Assembly (NCBI GenBank): GCA_027050775.1
Contig: JALUBH010000031.1
Location: 1-64,000, forward strand
DNA from: Campylobacteraceae bacterium
GTDB taxonomy: Bacteria > Campylobacterota > Campylobacteria > Campylobacterales > Sulfurospirillaceae
Length of the DNA: 64,000 nt
Direction: 5' to 3'
Positions within the stretch are counted from its first letter, which is position 1; each line of letters begins with the position of its first letter. The position numbers and the translations under genes are program-made. Below, in pieces: positions 44,230 to 52,404 of this stretch. The notes under the pieces were generated by a model. That model did no database searches, was not told the origin of the DNA, and worked only from the letters and a program-made list of their open reading frames with translations.

Positions 44230-44276
44230 GCTTTAGTGAGAGGAATTTTTAATGGGCTTTGCCCATAAAAAAGGAG
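44230..44276 (+). repeat. Hairpin/ribosome-binding-site element after sqr
   Basis: GCTTTAGTGAGAGGAATTTTT, then ATGGGCtttGCCCAT (44252-44266) and AAAAAAGGAGA, is the third location of the element seen before oadB and serA. The stem differs by compensatory changes (GGGC/GCCC), which supports RNA pairing. Its tail is the ribosome-binding site of the 49-residue gene. Confidence 0.8.
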
Positions 44277-44283
44277 AAACAAA

Positions 44284-44433
44284 ATGAAAGTAAAACCATA
44301 CAGCCAAAATGCATATACACCGGTACCGTCTGCGTTCACAAAGTTTAGAAGAAATTGTGTGATTTGGCAGTTTTTTAGGTTTATTGTTATCAATATAAAG
44401 ATGACAGTTTTAATCTTAAAATCACATCATTAA
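44284..44433 (+). CDS. 49-residue basic protein downstream of sqr
   Basis: A short frame starting MKVKPYSQNAYTPVP with an excellent ribosome-binding site (AAAAAAGGAGAAAC). The product is basic and aromatic. It has an amphipathic-to-hydrophobic stretch (VIWQFFRFIVINIKM) that could lie on or in the membrane, and ends in KSHH. The composition is protein-like rather than random, with one Cys at residue 25. It may be an accessory of the quinone-reactive SQR (inferred from position). No family was confidently recognised. Confidence 0.65.
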   Translation: MKVKPYSQNAYTPVPSAFTKFRRNCVIWQFFRFIVINIKMTVLILKSHH

Positions 44434-44437
44434 ATTT

Positions 44438-44466
44438 ATTATTATAGAAAACTTTGCTATAATAAT
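44438..44466. promoter_or_regulatory. Promoter and overlapping dyad of the efflux operon
   Basis: ATTATTATAG (44438-44447) and CTATAATAAT (44457-44466) form a perfect 10-bp inverted repeat with a 9-bp spacer. The right arm contains the likely -10 TATAAT (44458-44463), so a bound repressor would occlude RNA polymerase. Confidence 0.5.
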
Positions 44467-44475
44467 CATTATTAG

Positions 44476-44511
44476 CTGCAATTATCATTGCTGTATGCGT
44501 GATAGTTGCAG
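44476..44511. promoter_or_regulatory. Second dyad in the efflux operon leader
   Basis: CTGCAATTATCA (44476-44487) and TGATAGTTGCAG (44500-44511) pair over 12 positions with one mismatch (a G-U pair in RNA) around a 12-nt centre, just downstream of the -10 box. It is a candidate operator or leader hairpin for the tolC-hlyD-RND genes. Confidence 0.5.
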
Positions 44512-44542
44512 TTGCATATAAAATAAAATTATGGAGTTTATG

Positions 44543-45910
44543 ATGAAGATGATATTATGGCTTATCTTTGTAACTCTGCCTATTTTCGCTCAAACACAGA
44601 TTTATACTCATCTTGATTTAAACAGGGCTATTAAAATACTCAAAAGAGACTCTTTAGAGATAAATATAGCAAAATTCGATGAAGATATAAAATTATTTGA
44701 GCATAAGATAGCAAAAGGTTACAATTATGGCAAGCTAGATTTAATCCAACTAGCACTACGCTCAAATGATGCAGGAAATGTATTTGGCTTTAAACTTCAA
44801 AGTAGAGAAGCAAATTTTGGGGACTTTGGAGCTGAAGAATTTATGAATAATTTTTTGGCTGGACATCCAGATTATGTAACCCCACCAAATGATTTAAACT
44901 ATCCTGATGCAAGAAATAACTTTCAAACAAAACTGCACTATGAAGTTCCGATTTATACGGGTGGCAAATTAGAGCAATATAGCAAAATTACAGCAGCACT
45001 AACTAAACTTAGTAAACTTGATACAAAAAAAATAGTAAATGAAAAAATCTATCAACTTAAAAAGAGTTATTACAATATATATCTTCTTGATTCATATCTT
45101 AAAAATTTAAGTATTATAGATAAAAATATGTTAAAACTTGAAGATATGGCCAGGGCTATGATCCAAGAAGGATATGCAAAAAAAGTTGATTTGTTGGAAG
45201 TGCAATCAAAAAAAGCAAATGTTGTTAGAATGATAAATACGGCAAAAGCAAATAAAAAGCTTGTATTGCATTTTATCTCTTTTCTTTTGAATTCTAAAGT
45301 CAAATCCATCAGTGGTGTTTATAAAAAAGTGATGCCAAAAACTTTTGATTTACATGAGATACTAAAAAAAAATATAGATATCCAAAAAGCTATGCAAGGC
45401 CTCAAAATAACAGACATGAATATAAAACTGCAAGAGTCTTCAAGGCTACCGACAATCGGTGCATTTGCTGAATTTTCCAGTGCAGATAACACTTTTTTAA
45501 ATGATTTTAAAAAGCACGATGCTTACACGATAGGTATGCAGTTTAAATGGAATATTTTTAATGGAAATATTGATGAAAACCGCATAGAAAAGGCAAGAAT
45601 AAAGAACCTAAAAGTAAAAGCTCAATTAGAGCTGGCAAAAGAAGGTATTGCTCTTAAAGTCGCAAAGATAAAAACAGAAATTGAGAGCATGGATTTTGAT
45701 ATTGACAGTTTAAATACAGAATTAAAATTAGCAAGAACGATATATAAAAATTATTTAGGAAGATATCAAGAAAAACTAGTCTCGATAAATGATGTTATTA
45801 TAAAGCAGTCTTTAGAAATTCAAAAAGTTTTGAAGCTTAAAGAGGTTCAAAACAAAAGGACAAGTAAGATACTTGAGTTGGAAAATATAGCAAATGGAGA
45901 AGGAATATGA
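44543..45910 (+). CDS. TolC-family outer-membrane efflux protein
   Basis: A 455-residue exported protein with a signal peptide (about 1-16) and long helical repeats typical of TolC channels (KIYQLKKSYYNIYLLDSYL; a second set near residues 330-450). Three in-frame ATGs occur at 44531, 44540 and 44543; GGAG at 44533-44536 is best spaced for 44543. It forms the outer-membrane exit of the tripartite pump with the next three genes. It overlaps the adaptor gene by 4 bp. Confidence 0.88.
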   Translation: MKMILWLIFVTLPIFAQTQIYTHLDLNRAIKILKRDSLEINIAKFDEDIKLFEHKIAKGYNYGKLDLIQLALRSNDAGNVFGFKLQSREANFGDFGAEEFMNNFLAGHPDYVTPPNDLNYPDARNNFQTKLHYEVPIYTGGKLEQYSKITAALTKLSKLDTKKIVNEKIYQLKKSYYNIYLLDSYLKNLSIIDKNMLKLEDMARAMIQEGYAKKVDLLEVQSKKANVVRMINTAKANKKLVLHFISFLLNSKVKSISGVYKKVMPKTFDLHEILKKNIDIQKAMQGLKITDMNIKLQESSRLPTIGAFAEFSSADNTFLNDFKKHDAYTIGMQFKWNIFNGNIDENRIEKARIKNLKVKAQLELAKEGIALKVAKIKTEIESMDFDIDSLNTELKLARTIYKNYLGRYQEKLVSINDVIIKQSLEIQKVLKLKEVQNKRTSKILELENIANGEGI

Positions 45911-46707
45911 AAATTTTTTTTGGTGGGGTGGCGTTGGTATCTATGCTGACAATACAACTTTTAGCAGGAAATCTAAACTTAACAGGAAGTGTTATTTCGG
46001 ATAATCAAAAGATGATGACGAGCAGATATATGGGATTTGTGGTTAAAGTTGGAGTTGATGAGGGTGACAGAGTGAAAAAAGGTCAGCTTCTATATGAGAT
46101 CGATTCAAAAGAGATAGATAGTGCAAAAGCACAGGTTGAATTGGCGATATCTCAGGCAAAACTTGCATCTCAAATGTATGAAAATCAGTATCAAAATACG
46201 GAGTTAAATCTTCAAAGATACAGAAGACTACTAAAAAAAGATATGGTTTCAAAGTATGATGTTGAAAACCTTGAGCTTGCACAGAAGAATCTAAAAGCGA
46301 TGGTTAAGATTTCAAGAGATCAGATAAAACAAGCAAAAGCAAAACTACAAGAAGTTTTAAATCAATATAGGTATCTTAAAATTAAAGCACCAAATAATGG
46401 TGTCGTAATAGCAAAAAATATAAAAGTCGGTGAGATGGCGATGCCAGGAATGCCTGCAATCGTACTCTCAGATCTCAGTGATTTGAAAATCTCAACAGAG
46501 ATATCGGAAAGCAACTTAAAAGATATAAGATTGGGCGAGAAAGTCAAAGTAGAAATTCCATCCATTGGATTAAAATCCAAAGGAGTGATCAGTGCTATCA
46601 TCCCTAGTTCAAACCCAATGACACACACATTCAAATTAAAAGTCAAGTTTGACCAAATGGGCAAAACTGTATATCCCGGTATGTATGCCGTAGTAATTGT
46701 TAAATAG
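45907..46707 (+). CDS. RND efflux periplasmic adaptor (HlyD/MFP family)
   Basis: A 266-residue exported adaptor with a signal peptide (about 1-21) and a lipoyl half-motif (GFVVKVGVDEGDRVKKGQLL). A short coiled-coil hairpin (about 75-140) is followed by the second lipoyl half (LKIKAPNNGVVIAKNIKVGE) and a beta-barrel domain. It is smaller than AcrA-type adaptors. It links the TolC-like channel to the RND permease. Confidence 0.9.
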   Translation: MKIFFGGVALVSMLTIQLLAGNLNLTGSVISDNQKMMTSRYMGFVVKVGVDEGDRVKKGQLLYEIDSKEIDSAKAQVELAISQAKLASQMYENQYQNTELNLQRYRRLLKKDMVSKYDVENLELAQKNLKAMVKISRDQIKQAKAKLQEVLNQYRYLKIKAPNNGVVIAKNIKVGEMAMPGMPAIVLSDLSDLKISTEISESNLKDIRLGEKVKVEIPSIGLKSKGVISAIIPSSNPMTHTFKLKVKFDQMGKTVYPGMYAVVIVK

Positions 46708-46715
46708 GTCAAAAA

Positions 46716-48341
46716 ATGCAAAAAAGTTATAAACCAAAAGATGTGGCAGGAAAATTAGCCAAAGGGTTTTTGCATAATCCGCTCACTCCTTTGCTCGGCG
46801 TATTTTTGCTTATTATGGGCTATATCGCACTTGAAGTTACTCCAAGAGAGGAAGATCCTCAGATAGAGATAAGTGGCGGTGCTGTGATGGTTGTATTGCC
46901 TGGAGCTACACCTAAACAGATAGATAATATTATTGTAAAGCCACTTGAAAGACGAATGAAAGAGATAAAAGGGATTGAGTATATTTATGGAATTGCAGCC
47001 AAAAATGTCGGAATCGTAAATGTAGTATATTACATCGGTGAAAATAGAGAATCATCAAATCTAAAACTTTATGACAAGGTTATGCAAAATATGGATCAAC
47101 TTCCAAAAGGAACGATGCAGCCAATTGTTAAGCCGTTTGATATTGATATTGATATTCCTATAGTGACAGTTGCTTTTTATCCAAAAGATGGGTCAAATAT
47201 TTCACAGATTGATCTGTATAAAAAAGTAAAGTATGTGCAAAATGAACTCAATCGCATAAAAAATGTGGCAAAAACCGGTCTAAAAGGTGAAAAAAAAGAG
47301 CAATACAATATACAAGTAGATTTGAAAAAACTCTCGGGTTTTCATCTCTCGATGGGACAAATAGTAAAATCACTAAAGTCACTTGCAGCCGATGTGCCTG
47401 ATGTAAAAGACAGAACAAAAGACGGCAAATTGGTTATATTTGGTGTTAAAAATGCGATAGAGAGCATAAGAGATGTTCAAAATCTCATCATTGCACAGTA
47501 TATGGGTTCCCCTATCTATCTTAGAGATGTTGCAAGTGTTAAAATAGGTGAAAATATTCAAGATTTTAGAAGCGCAGAGATACTATATAGAAAAAATGGT
47601 AAATTTGAAAAAAGTAAAAAGCAGATTACTCTCACACTCTCAAAGTTAAAAGGAACAAATGCTGTTGTTATAGCGGATAAAATTCAAAAGAGACTAGATG
47701 AGTTAAAGAGTGAGCTTTCTAAAGATGGTATAAGCTTTAAAATAACCAGAAACTACGGTGTCAGGGCTGATGAAGCCGTAAACGAGTTGGTTTTTCACTT
47801 GCTTATATCTATAGTTATTATAGCTCTTTTATTGGTATTTGTCTTGGGATGGAGAGAGTCTTTGATAGTTACTTTTACTGTACCTGCTATCTTGGCTGTT
47901 ACTATATTTGTGGCATTTTTGACAGGACAAACGATAAACAGAATTACGCTTTTTGCCTTTTTGTTAAGTCTCGGATTGCTAGTTGATGCCGCTATTATCG
48001 TGATTGAAAACATACACAGACATCTACATGACCACAGTTCGGTAGATAAGGATATGGATGAGATTCTCATAGAAGCAACCGATGAGATAGGAGCTCCTAC
48101 AAATGTTGCTACTCTAGCGATAATTCTTACGATGGTTCCGATGGCGTTTGTCGGACAGATGATGGGGCAGTTTATGAAGCCCATACCCCAAAATGTGCCG
48201 GTTGCACTTTTTGCATCATTGATTGTGGCTTATATATTTACACCTTATCTTTCAAGAAAATTGCTCAAAAAACCAAATCTACACCATCATAAACACCATT
48301 TCCAAAAAGATATATTAGAGTCAAAAAAGGATGAAAAATGA
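46716..48341 (+). CDS. RND efflux permease, N-terminal half
   Basis: A 541-residue protein equal to the first pseudo-repeat of an AcrB-type permease: TM1 (about 23-40), a periplasmic porter region and TM2-TM6 (about 350-515). TM4 carries the proton-relay aspartate in GLLVDAAIIVIEN (D424), a single Asp as in heavy-metal-type RND pumps rather than the DD of AcrB. It ends in a His/Lys-rich tail, and the stop overlaps the next start (ATGA). The other half is the following gene. The substrate is unknown. Confidence 0.9.
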   Translation: MQKSYKPKDVAGKLAKGFLHNPLTPLLGVFLLIMGYIALEVTPREEDPQIEISGGAVMVVLPGATPKQIDNIIVKPLERRMKEIKGIEYIYGIAAKNVGIVNVVYYIGENRESSNLKLYDKVMQNMDQLPKGTMQPIVKPFDIDIDIPIVTVAFYPKDGSNISQIDLYKKVKYVQNELNRIKNVAKTGLKGEKKEQYNIQVDLKKLSGFHLSMGQIVKSLKSLAADVPDVKDRTKDGKLVIFGVKNAIESIRDVQNLIIAQYMGSPIYLRDVASVKIGENIQDFRSAEILYRKNGKFEKSKKQITLTLSKLKGTNAVVIADKIQKRLDELKSELSKDGISFKITRNYGVRADEAVNELVFHLLISIVIIALLLVFVLGWRESLIVTFTVPAILAVTIFVAFLTGQTINRITLFAFLLSLGLLVDAAIIVIENIHRHLHDHSSVDKDMDEILIEATDEIGAPTNVATLAIILTMVPMAFVGQMMGQFMKPIPQNVPVALFASLIVAYIFTPYLSRKLLKKPNLHHHKHHFQKDILESKKDEK

Positions 48342-49999
48342 AACTATTTGAGAAAATTATTTATTCTATCCTAAACTCTAAATTTAAAAAATTCTTAGTT
48401 TTGTTTGTAACCCTATTGGCCTTTGTCGGATCTGTGATGATGTTGCCAACAAAGATAGTTTTGGCAAAAATGCTACCGGGCAAAAGTGCAAATACATATT
48501 CTGTTTATGTCGATACTCCAACAGGAAGCTCGATAGAGCAGACTAAAAAAGTAACGGTATGTGTAAATAAAATCTTAGAAAAAGAGAAAGAAGTAAAAGA
48601 TATCGAGACATACTTAGGTCTTGGCTCGCCACTTGATTACGCAGGATTGGTTAAAGGTTCAGGATTTAAAAGAAGTGAAAATATTGCCGAGATAGTTGTA
48701 AATTTAACTAATAAACACACAAGGGATGAAAAATCATTTATGATGGTTCACAGGCTTAGACCTGTCATACAAAAGAGTTGTGAACCTATTGTAAAAGGTA
48801 CAAATATAAAGATGATTGAGCAGCCTGCCGGTCCACCGACATTAGCTTCTATAGTTGTTGAACTTTATGGTCAAAATAGCAAAAAAGTTCGTAAAATTGC
48901 CGGTGAAATTGCAACTATACTCACAAAAACAAAAGGTTTGGTTGATGTAGATGTTATGCAAGATGAGATATTTAAAAAGTTTGAGCTTAAGGTTGATAAA
49001 GAAAAAGTCATAAGATCAGGACTTTCGATAAAGCAGGTAAACCAAATACTGTATCTTGCATTTGAAGGTATGGATGTGGCTATAAAAAACAGTGGAAACT
49101 CACCGGAGCAGATACCTCTGTTTTTGGTTTTAAGTAAAAAAACAAAAGAGTTGTCAAAATTTTCAAAACATGATTTAGCTGATAAATTGGCATCACTGAA
49201 GTTGATGAATAAAAAAGGTATGATGATACCGGTAAATGAGATAGTTACGATACATGAAGTAAACTCATCACCTACAATCATGTCTAAAAATTTGAGGAAA
49301 ATGGTAAATATCACAGCAGAGACAGATTTGGTTTCACAAGTTTATCCTCTTTTGGACGCAAGAAGCAAAATGAAAGAGTATTTTAGTAAAGATTATATAG
49401 TCACAGATACTCATCTTTTCAATTTGAGACTAAAAGATAAAAAAACAGGCGAATTATATGACTTGGATTGGGACGGAGAGATGAAAGTGACTATGGATAC
49501 ATTTAGAGACTTAGGAGGTGCATTTATAGCAGCTCTTATCTTGATATTTCTACTTATGGTGGTTTATTATAAGAGCTTTGCTATCAGCGGCATCATACTT
49601 CTTGGTAGTTTTCTCTCTATCATTGGTGTTATCGTTGGGCATTGGGTAATGGATGTCTTTACTGTAGATACCTTCTTTTTGACGGCGACATCGCTTATAG
49701 GCTTTATCGCGCTTATGGGTATTAGTTCGAGAAACTCACTTCTATTGATCGATTTTACCATTGGTTTGATAGACAAAGGTATGGAAAAAAGAAAGGCTAT
49801 AGCAGTAGCAACTGCGACAAGAGCCAAGCCTATATTTTTAACGGCCGCTGCTATCATATTGGCAAGTACACTGCTCGCTAGAGATCCTATATTTGGTGGT
49901 TTAGGAGTAGCATTGATATTTGGAACCATAGCTGCAGTAGCAATTTCACTCATTTTTGTACCAGTGCTTATGGATAACACAAAAGCCATAAAAGAGTAA
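48338..49999 (+). CDS. RND efflux permease, C-terminal half
   Basis: A 553-residue protein equal to the second pseudo-repeat of an RND permease: TM7 (about 18-34), the second porter/docking region, and TM8-TM12 (about 395-545), including SLIGFIALMGISSRNSLLLIDF. AAGGA lies 6 bp before the ATG. Fused members have about 1030-1050 residues; the two halves here total 1094, so nothing is missing. One additional A in the A5 tract before the junction would fuse the frames, so a sequencing error cannot be excluded. Confidence 0.9.
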   Translation: MKLFEKIIYSILNSKFKKFLVLFVTLLAFVGSVMMLPTKIVLAKMLPGKSANTYSVYVDTPTGSSIEQTKKVTVCVNKILEKEKEVKDIETYLGLGSPLDYAGLVKGSGFKRSENIAEIVVNLTNKHTRDEKSFMMVHRLRPVIQKSCEPIVKGTNIKMIEQPAGPPTLASIVVELYGQNSKKVRKIAGEIATILTKTKGLVDVDVMQDEIFKKFELKVDKEKVIRSGLSIKQVNQILYLAFEGMDVAIKNSGNSPEQIPLFLVLSKKTKELSKFSKHDLADKLASLKLMNKKGMMIPVNEIVTIHEVNSSPTIMSKNLRKMVNITAETDLVSQVYPLLDARSKMKEYFSKDYIVTDTHLFNLRLKDKKTGELYDLDWDGEMKVTMDTFRDLGGAFIAALILIFLLMVVYYKSFAISGIILLGSFLSIIGVIVGHWVMDVFTVDTFFLTATSLIGFIALMGISSRNSLLLIDFTIGLIDKGMEKRKAIAVATATRAKPIFLTAAAIILASTLLARDPIFGGLGVALIFGTIAAVAISLIFVPVLMDNTKAIKE

Positions 50000-50010
50000 T
50001 ATACTTACAT

Positions 50011-50038
50011 GTAGGATGTCTTTATACTGACATCCTAC
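50011..50038 (+). terminator. Intrinsic terminator of the efflux operon
   Basis: A 10-bp perfect stem GTAGGATGTC (50011-50020) with GACATCCTAC (50029-50038) and an 8-nt loop, followed by TCAATTTTATCT. It lies 12 bp after the RND stop codon. Confidence 0.75.
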
Positions 50039-50044
50039 TCAATT

Positions 50045-50173
50045 TTATCTAAAAAATCTTTTCAAGAAAAACAGAAGATAGCTTTTCATAAAGCTACTAC
50101 TACTTCTGTCTGTTATTAAACTATCGTATACTTCAACCAAATCACTTTTTTCATTTATAGTAAGATTTACCAC
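50045..50173 (-). CDS. Possible 42-residue protein
   Basis: A frame opening with GTG at 50173 after AAAGGGTGGG at a plausible distance. The product starts VVNLTINEKSDLVEVYDSL and ends with a basic, phenylalanine-rich helix (LLFFLKRFFR). Its composition is protein-like, but there is no independent support such as a promoter or family. It could be a chance frame. Confidence 0.25.
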   Translation of the reverse strand: MVNLTINEKSDLVEVYDSLITDRSSSSFMKSYLLFFLKRFFR

Positions 50174-50382
50174 GCCCACCCTTTCTGATTAAAAACTCAT
50201 AAATTATACACTATATTATATTAAACAGCGATAAAACATATAATAATACAATATTATATATAAAATATGATATTTAACATATAAAATATAATTTTAATAT
50301 AATTAAAACCAAAATAAATAGCATAATATATACGGTAAAATGTATAATATATACTTTTTCATTTGTTTTAGTATATTTTTGC

Positions 50383-50388
50383 TATAAT
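50383..50388 (+). promoter_or_regulatory. Likely -10 box (TATAAT) of efp
   Basis: TATAAT 26 bp before the efp ATG in a strongly AT-rich upstream region. Transcription would start near 50395. Confidence 0.6.
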
Positions 50389-50414
50389 CTATAAAAATAA
50401 TTTTAGGAGAGATG

Positions 50415-50978
50415 ATGGCAACATACTCAATGGGTGATTTAAAAAAGGGTTTAAAGATAGAATTAAACGGTGTTCCATATAAGATTACAGAATATCAACA
50501 TGTAAAGCCCGGTAAAGGTGCAGCTTTTGTGAGAGTAAAGATCAAATCGTATGTAAATGGCAAAGTTATTGAGAAGACTTTTCATGCCGGCGATAAGTGC
50601 GAAGCACCGGATTTGGAAGACAAGACTATGCAGTATTTGTATGATGATGGTGAGTTTATGCAGTTTATGGACAGCGTCACTTATGATCAAATAGGTTTGA
50701 CGAGAGATCAAGTAGGAGATGCAGCAAATTGGATAGTTGACGGTATGAATGTAGATATGCTCTTTCATAATGGACAGCCTATAGGAGTTGATGCTCCAGC
50801 AGTAGTTGAGCTAAAGATTGTAGATACACCGCCAAATTTTAAGGGTGACTCCCAAGGTGGTAAAAAGCCAGCAACTTTAGAGAGTGGAGCAGTGGTGCAG
50901 ATACCATACCATGTTTTAGAGGGTGATACCATAAGAGTAGATACCGCAAAAGGTGAATATTTAGAAAAAGTAAAATAA
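50415..50978 (+). CDS. efp: Translation elongation factor P
   Basis: A 187-residue factor that relieves ribosome stalling at polyproline. It has three beta-barrel domains. The tip loop is [14 protein letters not shown] with Lys34 in the usual modified position, and the C-terminal signature is near residues 150-170 ([16 protein letters not shown]). The second ATG (50415) is chosen because AGGAG at 50405-50409 is correctly spaced and [10 protein letters not shown] is the normal N-terminus. Confidence 0.96.
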   Translation: MATYSMGDLKKGLKIELNGVPYKITEYQHVKPGKGAAFVRVKIKSYVNGKVIEKTFHAGDKCEAPDLEDKTMQYLYDDGEFMQFMDSVTYDQIGLTRDQVGDAANWIVDGMNVDMLFHNGQPIGVDAPAVVELKIVDTPPNFKGDSQGGKKPATLESGAVVQIPYHVLEGDTIRVDTAKGEYLEKVK

Positions 50979-51001
50979 CTACTACATGTAAAGGAGAAAT
51001 T

Positions 51002-51544
51002 ATGTCAAAAGTTTTAGTGCCATTAGCCACAGGTTTTGAAGAGATTGAGGCGATGAGCATCATAGATGTTTTAAGGCGAGCAGATATAGATGTGGTTATA
51101 GCTGGGCTTGGAAAAAAACAAGTTGTTGGGGTTCACGGCGTGAAAGTTCAAGCAGACGGACATATAAAAGATATGAAAAGCGATGACTTTGACATGATGG
51201 TGCTGCCCGGTGGACTTCCTGGGGCTACAAATTTGCAAAAAGATCAAACTGTGCAAAAGCTATTAAAAGAGTTTGATGCACAAAATAAGTATATAGGTGC
51301 TATTTGTGCAGCTCCTATCGCGCTTCAAAGTGCAGGCGTTTTAAAAGAAAACTATACTTGCTATCCATCTTTTGAGTCAAATATCAAAGAAGAAGGATAT
51401 AAGGCAGATAAAAATATTGTGAGTGATAAAAATATTGTGACTTCTAGAGGGCCGGCTACAGCTATGGAGTTTGCTTTAGATATTGTTAATAAACTCAGCG
51501 GTGCTTCCAAGTCTGATGAAGTTAAATCGCAGTTACTTTTATAG
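51002..51544 (+). CDS. DJ-1/PfpI (ThiJ-like) family protein
   Basis: A 180-residue cytoplasmic protein. The nucleophile elbow is GAICAAPIALQ (Cys near residue 104), with an upstream acidic residue in GFEEIEA and a GGLPGATNL segment. DJ-1 relatives act as glyoxalases or deglycases, or in oxidative stress; the exact activity cannot be read here. AAAGGAG precedes the ATG. It follows efp by 23 bp. Confidence 0.92.
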   Translation: MSKVLVPLATGFEEIEAMSIIDVLRRADIDVVIAGLGKKQVVGVHGVKVQADGHIKDMKSDDFDMMVLPGGLPGATNLQKDQTVQKLLKEFDAQNKYIGAICAAPIALQSAGVLKENYTCYPSFESNIKEEGYKADKNIVSDKNIVTSRGPATAMEFALDIVNKLSGASKSDEVKSQLLL

Positions 51545-51554
51545 AGGAAAGATT

Positions 51555-52253
51555 ATGAAAATATTATTGTCGATATTTGTTTTGTTTTTGTTTTATGGTT
51601 GTTCTAGCCAGTCAAAAAAAGATACAAAACAGGTAAAACAAGTGGAAAAAAAAGTTATTGAGGTCAAAAAAGAGGTTGCTAAACCAAAAAAAGTAGAAGC
51701 TAAAAAGGTTGTAAAAAAAGAAGAGCCAAAGAAAAATGATGTTCAAAAAGTAATCACAAAAACAAAAGAAAAAGTAAAAGAGATTGCTAAAACACTCTCA
51801 AGTGTTACTCAAAACAAAGAGGTGAAAAAAGTCACACAAAAGATAACAAAAGCATTAGATAGTATCTCTTCTTCAAAATCAGGAAGTACAACAAACAAAA
51901 CAACTCAAAAGACAGCAGACAATAATCAAGCAAGTGATTTACAAAAGACAGCAGCTGGCTTATTGGCAGGTTTTGGCGGAACATCGACAACAACAAAAAA
52001 GAAGAGTTCCATTGATGGAGCGGCACTTTTTAGATCAAAATGTTCATCCTGTCATGGCCTAAAGGCACAAAATAGAGCTTTAGGAAAATCAGAAGTTATA
52101 GCAAAATGGGATAGCAAAAAGATTGCAAATGCACTTCATGGATATAAAAATGGAACATTTGGAGGCTCTATGAAAGCTATTATGCAAGGACAGGCAAAAT
52201 CTTTAAGTGATGTACAAATCTCTGCTTTAGCAAACGCTATACCAAAATTTTGA
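51555..52253 (+). CDS. Lipoprotein cytochrome c with lysine-rich linker
   Basis: A 232-residue lipoprotein. The lipobox LFYGCSS puts the lipidated Cys near residue 15. A roughly 130-residue Lys/Val/Glu/Thr-rich linker follows, then a C-terminal monohaem c553-like domain with SKCSSCHG and a candidate distal Met in GGSMKAIM. The frame is open upstream to 51483, but AGAGGA at 51543-51548 and the signal sequence fix the start at 51555. It is probably a membrane-tethered electron carrier swinging in the periplasm. Confidence 0.88.
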   Translation: MKILLSIFVLFLFYGCSSQSKKDTKQVKQVEKKVIEVKKEVAKPKKVEAKKVVKKEEPKKNDVQKVITKTKEKVKEIAKTLSSVTQNKEVKKVTQKITKALDSISSSKSGSTTNKTTQKTADNNQASDLQKTAAGLLAGFGGTSTTTKKKSSIDGAALFRSKCSSCHGLKAQNRALGKSEVIAKWDSKKIANALHGYKNGTFGGSMKAIMQGQAKSLSDVQISALANAIPKF

Positions 52254-52260
52254 TTGATTT

Positions 52261-52350
52261 TACGCACTATAATGAACAAAGCTCGTTATAGTGGCAGGGA
52301 CTCAAAGTCCCTACAACCCCCTAAAGCTACAAAAAGTAGGACTTTTAGAG
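52261..52350 (-). repeat. Dispersed ~90-bp element, copy 2 (inverted)
   Basis: The reverse complement matches 22732-22818 over its length (AAAAGTCCT, GTAGCTTTAGGGG, ACGAGCTTTG and GTGCGTAA blocks). It contains two clear stem-loops, CACTATAA/TTATAGTG and AGGGACTcaaAGTCCCT. It occupies the spacer between the cytochrome c and cvfB genes. Confidence 0.6.
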
Positions 52351-52404
52351 AAAAAAAGTGTGTAAGGTCAGATATTAAATGCTAAATTATGCTAGAATTC
52401 TCTC

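Larger units (their letters stand above)
50000..50411. other. 412-bp spacer between the efflux operon and efp
   Basis: Contains a strong terminator (50011-50038), a possible 42-residue minus-strand frame (50045-50173) and then a very AT-rich stretch (about 50210-50400) with several TATAAT-like boxes feeding efp. Nothing else was recognised. Confidence 0.6.

Noticed and set aside
51405-51442. Direct repeat GATAAAAATATTGTGA in the DJ-1-family gene
   Set aside because: It encodes DKNIV twice in a region where the family normally has similar alternating residues; length is normal.
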